Assembly (NCBI GenBank): GCA_003136795.1 | Contig: PLDP01000079.1 | Location: 1 to 13,697, forward strand | DNA: 13,697 nt | Source of the DNA: Actinomycetota bacterium | GTDB lineage: Bacteria > Actinomycetota > Thermoleophilia > Gaiellales > Gaiellaceae | Reading direction: 5' to 3' | In this document: piece by piece, positions 1-8,527 of the stretch | How positions within the stretch are numbered: the first letter of the stretch is position 1 | How the letters are laid out: each line of letters begins with the position of its first letter | Notes under the pieces: generated by a model | What the model was told of the DNA's origin: nothing | What the model saw: only the letters and a program-made list of their open reading frames with translations | Databases searched by the model: none | Program-made: the position numbers and the translations under genes

Positions 1-1043
1 ACTGGCACGTCGGCAAGTCGCTGACGTTCGACTTCACGCCGCCGGGCACGCACACGACGTTACTCGCCGTCGCCAACCCGATCGCGTCGTCCGGCACGAC
101 GATCGGCGCGCTCGTGGTCGCGACGCCGAAGACCGACGTCCGGCAGCAGGTCATCTCCCTAATCGAGCGGCTCGCGATCGCCGGCGTGCTCGGCCTGCTG
201 ATCGCGACGCTGCTCGCGTGGTACCTCTCCCGGCGCATCGTGCGGCCGGTGCTGCAGCTGTCGGACGCTGTCGACGAAGTTGCGGCGGGCAACTACGACG
301 TGAAGGTGCCGCCGAATGCGCCCGGCGAGCTCGGCCATTTGAGCGCGCGTGTCGCGGAAATGGCGCACCGTCTCGGTGAGGTCGAGCAGATGGAGCGGAA
401 CTTCCTGATGTCGGTCTCGCACGAGTTGCGCACGCCGCTCACCGCGATCCGCGGCCACGTGTCAGCGCTGCTCGAAGGGGTGATCGACGACCCCGAGCTC
501 AGGCACACCTCACTCGAGACGGTGGAGGCGGAGACGCAGCGGCTCGAACGCCTCGTCGGCGACATCCTCGACCTCGCGAAGCTCGACACGCACCGGTTCA
601 CCGTCACGACGGAAGAGGTCGACATGGCGACGCTCGTCGGGCAGGCGTACGAGCGCTACCGCGACGAGGCACAGCATCGCTCGATCGACTACCGGCAGCA
701 GCTCGATGCGCGGCCGGTGATCGTCTCCGACGGCGACCGCGTCCTGCAGGTCGTCGGCAACCTGCTCTCGAACGCGTTCCACGCGACTCCCAACGGCGGC
801 CGCATCTCGCTCGAGCTGGCACAGCGGAACGGCACCGTGCGCGTGGCCGTCGAGGACACCGGCCCGGGCATCTCGCCGGAGGCGCGCGAGCGGCTCTTCC
901 GCCCGTTCGTCTCGAACATGAGCGGTGGCACGGGGCTCGGCCTGGCGATCGCGAAGGAGCTGTCGACCGCGCTCGGCGGCCGCATCGACCTCGAGTCCGA
1001 GGTCGGCAAGGGCTCCCGCTTCGAACTGGTGCTGCCGGCTTAA
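1..1043 (+). CDS. Sensor histidine kinase, 5' end cut off by window
   Basis: The frame is open from base 3, so the gene begins before the window; the GTG at 114 is only an internal valine. Numbering residues from that codon, the order is: a membrane segment at about 20-38, a HAMP linker at about 39-92, and a HisKA dimerisation domain with the H-box SHELRTPLT. The phospho-accepting His is residue 103 (codon 420-422). The HATPase domain follows, with an N-box (NLLSNAFHATPNGG, 216-229), G1 (DTGPGIS, 248-254), an F-box (RLFRPF) and G2 (GGTGLGLAIAKEL, 271-283). All catalytic boxes are intact, so this should be an active membrane kinase that autophosphorylates and passes phosphate to a response regulator. 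The visible sequence before the membrane helix should be the end of an extracytoplasmic sensor region; its ligand cannot be told. The partner regulator probably lies upstream, outside the window. The stop TAA (1041-1043) overlaps the stop of the opposing gene. Confidence 0.93.
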   Translation, partial: WHVGKSLTFDFTPPGTHTTLLAVANPIASSGTTIGALVVATPKTDVRQQVISLIERLAIAGVLGLLIATLLAWYLSRRIVRPVLQLSDAVDEVAAGNYDVKVPPNAPGELGHLSARVAEMAHRLGEVEQMERNFLMSVSHELRTPLTAIRGHVSALLEGVIDDPELRHTSLETVEAETQRLERLVGDILDLAKLDTHRFTVTTEEVDMATLVGQAYERYRDEAQHRSIDYRQQLDARPVIVSDGDRVLQVVGNLLSNAFHATPNGGRISLELAQRNGTVRVAVEDTGPGISPEARERLFRPFVSNMSGGTGLGLAIAKELSTALGGRIDLESEVGKGSRFELVLPA

Positions 1044-1327
1044 GCGCTCTCGCGGAGCTTCACGACGTTGGTCTCGGCGGGCTGGAGCGCCGCCTCGATC
1101 CGGTCGAGCCGCGCGTTCAGCCCGCGCCAGCCTTCGGTGAGCAGCTCGACGAGCAGTGCCAGGTCGTCGATGCGCGCGTCCCGCTCGGCGTCGATCGAGT
1201 GCTCGAGCTTCTCGAGCCGGCGAATCGCGTTGTTCGAAAGGCCTTTCACCTCGGCGAGGCGGCGTGCGATCGGGGCCGCTTCCTCGCGGAGGCCCTCGCG
1301 GAGAGCTTCACGGATCTCTTCCATCAT
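1040..1327 (-). CDS. Small coiled-coil protein of unknown function
   Basis: Reads leftward from an ATGATG pair (ATG at 1327 or 1324) to a TAA at 1042-1040, giving 94-95 residues. I do not recognise a family. The protein is almost wholly helical and charged, rich in Glu, Arg and Leu, with heptad-like stretches such as LEKLEHSIDAERDARIDDL and LNARLDRIEAAL, so a coiled-coil oligomer is likely. It has no signal peptide, membrane segment or cysteine. A TAGCTT box on the minus strand lies 5 nt before the first ATG and 8 nt before the second. The second ATG therefore fits a leaderless start with the spacing seen elsewhere in this window. The gene converges on the histidine kinase and diverges from queA. 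A much longer reading frame continues upstream, but it is only the shadow of queA. That this is a real gene is inferred from the sensible protein, the compact fit between neighbours and the promoter box. Confidence 0.6.
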   Translation of the reverse strand: MMEEIREALREGLREEAAPIARRLAEVKGLSNNAIRRLEKLEHSIDAERDARIDDLALLVELLTEGWRGLNARLDRIEAALQPAETNVVKLRESA

Positions 1328-1332
1328 GGGCG

Positions 1333-1342
1333 AAGCTACCGT
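1333..1342. promoter_or_regulatory. Overlapping divergent -10-like boxes (coiled-coil gene / queA)
   Basis: On the plus strand TACCGT (1337-1342) stands 9 nt before the queA ATG. On the minus strand TAGCTT (1338-1333) stands 5 or 8 nt before the tandem ATGs of the opposing gene. Both fit TAnnnT, and they share the same TA dinucleotide. No good -35 is visible on either side. Assignment as a bidirectional promoter is inference from position and spacing. Confidence 0.4.
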
Positions 1343-1351
1343 CAGCACCGG

Positions 1352-3674
<2,323 letters not shown>

Positions 3675-3686
3675 CCTTCTCCGCGC

Positions 3687-6542
3687 GTGTCGTCTCGGCG
3701 CTCCAACCTGTTCCTGATCGGCCTGATCATCCTCGCCCTCGGCGGCGTGGCGTATCTGGCCGTCCCCGGCTCGCCCGGCCACCGCGGCGTGAAGAAGGGC
3801 CTCGACCTGCAGGGCGGCCTCGAGGTCGTCCTCAAGGCGCAGCCGCCGCCCACCCACAAGCTGACGAGCGCCGACCTCGACCGCTCCGTCGCGATCATGC
3901 GCAGCCGCGTCGACAAGCTCGGCGTCGCATCACCGGAGATCCGCAAGCAGGGCAGCAACGAGATCGTGATCCAGCTGGCCGGCGTGCACGACCCGGCGCA
4001 GGCCGCGCAGATCATCGGCAGCACGGCGCAGCTCGAGCTGTACGACCTCGTCCCGGCGCTCGTCCCGCCGTCGGTGACCGCGAGCGGCAAGGTGGTCGCC
4101 GTCCAGAACCTCTACGACCTGCTCTCGCGGGTGCAGTCGGTCGCGAAGGCGGGCACGCCGAGCGGCTACGTCCTCTTCAAGCCCGTCAAGCTCAAGACGA
4201 CGACCGGCACGGGCAAGAAGAAAAAGACGAAGACCACCGTCGTCTGGGTGAAGAAAGCCGGACCGATCGTCACGCTCCACCGCGACAAGCGCACCGGGAA
4301 CGCCGGCCTGCTCGATGCCTACCACGGCAAGGCGCCGAAGGGCTGGACCGTGCTGCCGGTGCCGGCGAAGACCGTGGTCGTGACCTGCTCGGCCGCGACG
4401 ACGACCGTCTGCCCGGGCGACCCCGACAGCACCGGCCTGCCGCCGGGCGGGAACAGCGACTACTACCTCTTCAAGCACGGCTCGTATCCGAACGACCGCT
4501 ACGCGACGAACGGCAGGTACCCGAACATGGGCGGCACCGACCTGAGCCTGTCCGGCACGCGGCAGGACTTCGATCCGACGAGCGGCGCTCCGATCGTCCT
4601 GCTCTCGTTCACGGGCCAGGGCAACAAGATCTTCGCGCAGGTCACCAAGAACGAAGCCGTGCGCGGCCAGATTCAAGGGCAGGGCGCGCAATGCAGGGAG
4701 AGCTGCGCGTTCGCGATCGTGCTGGACAACGAGATTCGCTCCTGGCCCGCGATCGACCCGACGCAGAACCCGAACGGGATCAACCCGGCTGGCACGGGCG
4801 CGCAGATCACCGGGATCGGCAGCCTCAAGGAGGCGCAGAACCTGGCGCTCGTCCTGCAGACGGGCGCGCTGCCGGTCACCTTCGTGCCGCTCGAGCGCAC
4901 CGACGTGTCGGCCACGCTCGGCAAGGACTCGCTGAAGCAGGCGCAGAACGCGGCGATCGGCGGCCTGATCGTGGTCGCGCTCTTCCTGCTCTTCCTCTAC
5001 CGCTTCCTCGGCCTCGTCGCCGTGATCGGCCTCGGTATCTACGCGGCGTTCATGTACGGCGCAATCCTCCTCCTGGGCGTCACGTTGACGCTGCCCGGCT
5101 TCGCCGGCTTGATCCTGACCATCGGCGTCGCGGCCGATGCGAACGTCGTCGTGTTCGAACGCATCAAGGAAGAAGCACGCGCGGGCAAGTCCGTGCGCGC
5201 CGCGATCGCAGCCGGTTATGCGAAGGGCTTCCACACGATCATCGACGCGAACGTCGTCACCGCGATCACGGCGCTGATCCTGTTCGCGGTCGCGACCGCG
5301 GGCGTCAAGGGCTTCGCGCTGATGCTGCTGATCGGCACCGCCGTCTCGCTGGTCACCTCTGTCGCGGCGACGCGCGCGATGCTCGGCCTCCTCGCCGGCT
5401 TCCGCTGGTTCGAGAACCCGAGGTTCATGGGCGCGAGCCACTCGCAGCGCGGCCGTTGGCTGCAGATCGACTTCATGAAGCGGACGTTCATCTGGTTTGC
5501 GATCTCGGGCGCGATCCTCGTGATCAGCGCCGGCTCGCTCGGCCTCCGCGGCCTCAACCTCGGCATCGACTTCAGGGGCGGCGCGCAGATCACCTTCCGC
5601 ACGGCGAAGCCCACCTCGATCTCGCTCGTCCGGGCGCAGGCCAAGGCGATCGGCCGCGCCGACGCTGTCGTCCAGGGGCGCGGCACGGCGTATGGAAGCG
5701 AGAGCTACAAGAGCTTCCAGATCCGCCTGAAGAAGCTGTCGGCGACGCAGCAGGACCGGCTGACCACGCTGCTCAAGCAGAACGTGCACGACATCGCTGC
5801 CGGAACGACGAACGTCTCGTCGAGCTTCGGACGGCAGATCGCCAAATCGGCGATTCTCGCGATCCTCTTCTCGATGCTCGTGATCACGCTCTACATCACG
5901 ATCCGCTTCCGAGGTCTCGCCTTCGCCATCCCGGTGATCGCGGCGATGCTGCACGACGTCCTGATCACGGTCGGTGTGTACTCGGTGACGGGACGCGAGG
6001 TGACCGAATCGACGGTTGCCGCGGTGCTGACCGTGCTCGGTTACTCGATCTACGACACGATCATCATCTTCGACCGCATCCGCGAGAACGTGCCGATCAT
6101 GCGGCGCGCGTCGTTCGCGACGATCACGAACGTCTCGCTGTGGGAGACGATTCGCCGTTCGCTGGCGACGACGTTCATCACTCTGCTTCCGGTCGCCGCG
6201 CTGTTCTTCTTCGGCGGCCCGACGCTGAAGGACTTCGCGTTCGCGCTGCTCGTCGGCGTCACCTCCGGCGCCTATTCGTCGATCTTCATCGCCGCGCCGC
6301 TGCTGAACCTCTGGAAGGAGCGCCGCGACACGGAGTACGTGCGCCGCAGGGGGCAGGACACGCCCGAGGGCTCGAAGGGCAACCGTCTGCTGGCCGAAGC
6401 CGAGCAGGCGGCCGCCGCCGAGCCGACGCCGGAGACACCGATGGACGTGATCGAGGCGGCGGTCACCGACGGGGACGCGGAGGCGAAGCGCGAGCGCCGC
6501 CGTCAGCGGCGCAAGTCACGCCCGCACGGCCGTGCCAGATAG
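3687..6542 (+). CDS. secDF: Fused SecD-SecF translocase subunit
   Basis: An RND-type membrane protein that uses proton flow to pull secreted proteins off the SecYEG channel. SecD half: first membrane helix at 7-26, GLDLQGGLEVVL (38-49), a large outside domain to about 420, then helices with GVAADANVVVFERIKEE (480-496), in which Asp484 lies in the proton-path motif. SecF half: a new helix at about 599-620, LNLGIDFRGGAQITF (623-637), a shorter outside domain to about 715, and helices with LTVLGYSIYDTIIIFDRIREN (Asp790). Twelve membrane segments are expected. At 951 residues it is far longer than the 737-residue B. subtilis SecDF. The extra length is mainly at 120-300 of the first outside domain, which holds a Thr/Lys run (GTGKKKKTKTT, 174-184) and Cys234, Cys242, Cys336 and Cys340. 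The tail after 880 is cytoplasmic and ends Arg/Lys-rich. GTG 3687 is the only sensible start. The 3' end overlaps the next gene by 11 bases. Confidence 0.96.
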   Translation: MSSRRSNLFLIGLIILALGGVAYLAVPGSPGHRGVKKGLDLQGGLEVVLKAQPPPTHKLTSADLDRSVAIMRSRVDKLGVASPEIRKQGSNEIVIQLAGVHDPAQAAQIIGSTAQLELYDLVPALVPPSVTASGKVVAVQNLYDLLSRVQSVAKAGTPSGYVLFKPVKLKTTTGTGKKKKTKTTVVWVKKAGPIVTLHRDKRTGNAGLLDAYHGKAPKGWTVLPVPAKTVVVTCSAATTTVCPGDPDSTGLPPGGNSDYYLFKHGSYPNDRYATNGRYPNMGGTDLSLSGTRQDFDPTSGAPIVLLSFTGQGNKIFAQVTKNEAVRGQIQGQGAQCRESCAFAIVLDNEIRSWPAIDPTQNPNGINPAGTGAQITGIGSLKEAQNLALVLQTGALPVTFVPLERTDVSATLGKDSLKQAQNAAIGGLIVVALFLLFLYRFLGLVAVIGLGIYAAFMYGAILLLGVTLTLPGFAGLILTIGVAADANVVVFERIKEEARAGKSVRAAIAAGYAKGFHTIIDANVVTAITALILFAVATAGVKGFALMLLIGTAVSLVTSVAATRAMLGLLAGFRWFENPRFMGASHSQRGRWLQIDFMKRTFIWFAISGAILVISAGSLGLRGLNLGIDFRGGAQITFRTAKPTSISLVRAQAKAIGRADAVVQGRGTAYGSESYKSFQIRLKKLSATQQDRLTTLLKQNVHDIAAGTTNVSSSFGRQIAKSAILAILFSMLVITLYITIRFRGLAFAIPVIAAMLHDVLITVGVYSVTGREVTESTVAAVLTVLGYSIYDTIIIFDRIRENVPIMRRASFATITNVSLWETIRRSLATTFITLLPVAALFFFGGPTLKDFAFALLVGVTSGAYSSIFIAAPLLNLWKERRDTEYVRRRGQDTPEGSKGNRLLAEAEQAAAAEPTPETPMDVIEAAVTDGDAEAKRERRRQRRKSRPHGRAR

Positions 6543-6780
6543 CGATCTCGACCGGCTGCTGGCCGTCCTCGGGCCGCGGCTCGACGAGCTCCGCTCGCTG
6601 TTCGACGACCTGAGTGGACGCTGGCGCGGGGATGCGATCCGCGTGGGGGAGGGATCCAAGCGCCGCATCCAGGAGCTCGCCCGCGAGGTAGGGCTCGTGA
6701 CACGCGAGGAATGGGACGAGCTCGAGCTTCGTGTGGCGCAGCTCGAACATCGGCTGCACCTCGTCGAAGACCGGGACTGA
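6532..6780 (+). CDS. Small coiled-coil protein, UbiK/BMFP (YqiC)-like
   Basis: An 82-residue helical protein starting at a GTG inside the last codons of secDF. The second half (about residues 45-80), with ELAREVGLVTREEWDELEL and then VAQLEHRLHLVE, matches the pattern of the BMFP/UbiK family. In that family a helix is followed by LVSREEFD and a C-terminal trimeric coiled coil ending in a LEARVAELE-type repeat. In proteobacteria UbiK is an accessory factor of ubiquinone synthesis and members can bind and fuse membranes. Here the lineage presumably uses menaquinone, so the exact role is open. No signal peptide or membrane helix is seen. The overlap with secDF suggests co-translation; no Shine-Dalgarno is visible. 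An ABC1/UbiB-like kinase gene lies three genes downstream, which makes a lipid or quinone role thinkable. The family call is by motif recall only and is moderate. Confidence 0.6.
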   Translation: MPDSDLDRLLAVLGPRLDELRSLFDDLSGRWRGDAIRVGEGSKRRIQELAREVGLVTREEWDELELRVAQLEHRLHLVEDRD

Positions 6781-6801
6781 GCCGACCGCCGATTCGGCTG
6801 C

Positions 6802-6807
6802 TACCGT
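6802..6807 (+). promoter_or_regulatory. -10-like box TACCGT for the helicase operon
   Basis: TACCGT sits in GCTACCGT, identical to the octamer before queA, in the gap after the UbiK-like gene. A start point 6-9 nt downstream would fall at about 6813-6816, exactly where the first leader hairpin begins. No clear -35 is present. Confidence 0.4.
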
Positions 6808-6816
6808 GGTCTTTAC

Positions 6817-6890
6817 GGAATGCGGATAGGCCGCGTTCCCGTGAGATCGCGTCTCCTTCCTCGGACACACGATCTCGACGTCCGAAGGAG
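6817..6890 (+). promoter_or_regulatory. Structured 5' leader RNA that can mask the helicase ribosome site
   Basis: Three helices can be read by eye. Helix 1 pairs 6817-6825 (GGAATGCGG) with 6831-6839 (CCGCGTTCC): 9 pairs with one G-U and a 5-nt loop, at the presumed 5' end of the mRNA. Helix 2 pairs GAGATCG (6843-6849) with CGATCTC (6870-6876). Helix 3 pairs CTCCTT (6853-6858) plus CGGAC (6862-6866) with GTCCGAAGGAG (6880-6890): 11 pairs and a 3-nt bulge. Its 3' arm contains the whole Shine-Dalgarno AAGGAG. Helices 2 and 3 interleave, so they are either alternatives or a pseudoknot. The connecting loops are only 3 nt, which favours switching. I cannot assign it to a known riboswitch or Rfam family. 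Confidence 0.45.
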
Positions 6891-6894
6891 TTGA
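6820..6894 (+). CDS. Possible 24-residue leader peptide ORF (uncertain)
   Basis: ATG 6820 opens a 24-codon frame ending in TGA 6892-6894, just after the helicase Shine-Dalgarno and 5 nt before the helicase ATG. It would encode an Arg-rich peptide (7 Arg of 24) using codons that are rare in this GC-rich DNA (ATA, AGA, AGG, ACA, AGT). A ribosome finishing this frame would melt helix 3 and free the helicase ribosome site. Against it, the ATG is buried in helix 1, there is no ribosome site, and the codon use looks non-coding. It may simply be untranslated leader. Confidence 0.2.
   Translation: MRIGRVPVRSRLLPRTHDLDVRRS
6885..6890 (+). promoter_or_regulatory. Strong Shine-Dalgarno AAGGAG of the helicase gene
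   Basis: AAGGAG ends 9 nt before ATG 6900 and fixes that start against the longer upstream open frame (to 6711). It is the best ribosome site in the window and is fully complementary to CTCCTT at 6853-6858, so it can be hidden in helix 3. Confidence 0.8.
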
Positions 6895-6899
6895 GACAT

Positions 6900-8069
6900 A
6901 TGACCGATTTTCGTCCCCTCGGGGTGTCCGAGGCCGTGTGCCAGTTGCTCGCTGCGCGCGGCATCGAGTTCCCGTTCCAGATCCAGACGCTCGTGATCCC
7001 GGAGGCTCTCCGCGGCGGCGACATCCTGGCCAGGAGCCCGACCGGCTCCGGCAAGACACTCGCGTTTGCGATCCCGATCCTCGAGCGCCTCGATCCGTCC
7101 GAGCCGCGGCCCGCCGCGCTCGTGCTCGTGCCGACGCGCGAGCTCTGCGTGCAGGTGACCGAGGAGTTCGCCCTGATCTCCGGCGACAAGATCAACGTCG
7201 CGTCGGTCTACGGAGGCGTGCCGCTGAAGGCGCAGGCGAACGAGGCCAAGGCCGCGCACGTGATCGTCGCGACGCCCGGCCGCCTGCAGGACCTTGTCGA
7301 CCGCGGCCTCCTGTCGCTCGACGCCGTGCAGGTGCTCGTGCTCGACGAGGCCGACCGGATGCTCGACATGGGTTTCAAGCCGCAGGTCGACCGTCTCGTG
7401 CGGAAGCTGCGCGAAGACCGCCAGACGATGTTCTTCTCGGCGACGCTCGACGGCGAGGTTGGCGAGCTCGCCCGCCGCTACACGCACTTTCCGGCCCGCT
7501 TCGAAGGCGAGCTGCCGGCCGACCGCAGAAGCGGCGACGTCGACCATCGCTTCGTCCCGGTCACGAACGACACGAAGGTCTCGACGCTCGTCGAGCTGCT
7601 GAATGAAGCAAACTGCGGGCTCGCGCTCGTTTTCGTCCGCACGAAGGCCGGCGCCGACAGGCTCGTCGAGAAGCTGCGCCGCCACGACGTCGACGCGATC
7701 GCGATTCACGGCGACAAGGGTCAGGCACAACGCGAGAACGCGCTCGAGCGCTTTGACTCCGGCAAGGTGAAGACGCTCGTCGCAACAGATGTCGCCGCCC
7801 GCGGTCTCGACGTCGACGACATCACGCACGTGATCAACTTCGACCCGCCCGAGGAGCCCGACGTCTACACGCACCGCGTCGGCCGCACCGGCCGCGCCGG
7901 CAAGGGCGGCATCGGCATCACGCTGGTGCTCCCCGAGCAGCAGGCCGACGTCTCGCGCGTCGCCCGGCTCCAGGGCCACGTGGAGAAGTTCCAGGAGACC
8001 GGCATGCAGGTTGCGAAGCCGCGCGTCGTCTATACGTCCCGCCGCCGCGGTGGCCGCTCCAAGTGGTAG
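6900..8069 (+). CDS. DEAD-box ATP-dependent RNA helicase
   Basis: A 389-residue helicase core that unwinds short RNA duplexes using ATP. Motifs in order: upstream Phe4 and the Q-motif PFQIQ (25-29), motif I SPTGSGKT (46-53; Ser-Pro replaces the usual Ala-x), Ia PTREL (78-82), GG (105-106), Ib TPGR (125-128), II DEAD (149-152), III SAT (180-182), IV LVFVRTK (243-249), V ATDVAARGLDV (295-305) and VI HRVGRTGRAG (325-334). The C-terminal extension is short and ends in basic, Gly-rich SRRRGGRSKW, probably an RNA-binding tail. It resembles the RhlE/DeaD/CshA-type cold-shock and ribosome-assembly helicases, but the exact subgroup cannot be told. The structured leader, which can block its ribosome site, suggests control at translation, as is known for cold-induced helicases of other bacteria. 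The stop overlaps the greA start by 7 nt. Confidence 0.95.
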   Translation: MTDFRPLGVSEAVCQLLAARGIEFPFQIQTLVIPEALRGGDILARSPTGSGKTLAFAIPILERLDPSEPRPAALVLVPTRELCVQVTEEFALISGDKINVASVYGGVPLKAQANEAKAAHVIVATPGRLQDLVDRGLLSLDAVQVLVLDEADRMLDMGFKPQVDRLVRKLREDRQTMFFSATLDGEVGELARRYTHFPARFEGELPADRRSGDVDHRFVPVTNDTKVSTLVELLNEANCGLALVFVRTKAGADRLVEKLRRHDVDAIAIHGDKGQAQRENALERFDSGKVKTLVATDVAARGLDVDDITHVINFDPPEEPDVYTHRVGRTGRAGKGGIGITLVLPEQQADVSRVARLQGHVEKFQETGMQVAKPRVVYTSRRRGGRSKW

Positions 8070-8512
8070 AGGGAGAGCGCCTCACCGAGAAGCAGGCCTC
8101 AGCGCTTCGCGACGAGCTCGCGGAGCTCGAGGGCCCTCGGCGCACAGAAATCATCGCCGCGATCAAGAAGGCGCGCGAGTTCGGCGACCTCTCGGAGAAC
8201 TTCGAGTACCACGCCGCGAAGAACGAGCAGGGCCTGCTCGAGGCGCGCATCCGTACGCTGCGCGCGCGGCTCGACGGCGCGCAGATCGTCGAGGATGCCG
8301 GCGCCGGTGAGGTCGGCGTCGGCTCGGTGGTCGACATCGCGGGTGACGGCGGTCAGGCGATGACCGTCGAGATCAGCGCCGTCGGCGGAGCGGGCACGGT
8401 GTCGCCGACCTCACCGCTCGGCTCGGCACTGCTCGGCAAGAAGCTCGGCGACAGCGTCGACGTCCAGGCTCCAAAGGGATCCTGGCGCGCCACGGTCAAG
8501 CGCATTCATTAG
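8063..8512 (+). CDS. greA: Transcription elongation factor GreA
   Basis: GreA inserts a coiled coil into the RNA polymerase secondary channel and stimulates cleavage of backtracked RNA. The 149-residue protein has the two expected parts. The N-terminal coiled coil (about 5-77) carries FGDLSENFEYHAAKNEQ. Its Asp42 and Glu45 correspond to the catalytic acidic pair (Asp41, Glu44) of E. coli GreA. The C-terminal FKBP-like domain (about 82-149) contains SPLGSALLGKKLGDSVDV, typical of the family. The start GTG 8063 lies inside the last codons of the helicase gene (GTGGTAG overlap), so translation is likely coupled. The pairing with an RNA helicase puts two RNA-transaction proteins in one transcript. 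The gene is slightly shorter than the usual 157-160 residues, mainly by a trimmed N-terminus. Confidence 0.94.
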   Translation: MVEGERLTEKQASALRDELAELEGPRRTEIIAAIKKAREFGDLSENFEYHAAKNEQGLLEARIRTLRARLDGAQIVEDAGAGEVGVGSVVDIAGDGGQAMTVEISAVGGAGTVSPTSPLGSALLGKKLGDSVDVQAPKGSWRATVKRIH

Positions 8513-8527
8513 TGCAACACTTTGGCG

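Noticed and set aside
1199..1351. Upstream extension of the queA frame to 1199
   Set aside because: It lacks QueA similarity and lies antisense to the coiled-coil gene. Family members start where ATG 1352 is, and a promoter-like box lies 9 nt before it.
4198..4245. Lys/Thr-rich segment of secDF as a possible frameshift artefact
   Set aside because: The frame stays open with normal codon use on both sides, and the sequence resumes recognisable SecD order, so an in-frame insert is the simpler reading.
3930..5954. Very long minus-strand open frame (674 codons) opposite secDF
   Set aside because: It encodes an Arg/Asp/His-rich, repetitive protein with no motifs, exactly antisense to conserved SecDF codons. 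High GC at third positions removes stop codons on the opposite strand. The same applies to long antisense frames at 2245-3276, 6813-7979, 8411-10066 and 12136-13650.
6780..6799. AGCCGA...TCGGCT inverted repeat as terminator of the secDF operon
   Set aside because: Only 6 bp with an 8-nt loop and no T run. It lies immediately before the TACCGT box and is too weak to call.
6711..6899. Upstream extension of the helicase frame
   Set aside because: It crosses the end of the UbiK-like gene and the leader. The Shine-Dalgarno at 6885-6890 fixes ATG 6900, and the Q-motif follows at the normal distance.
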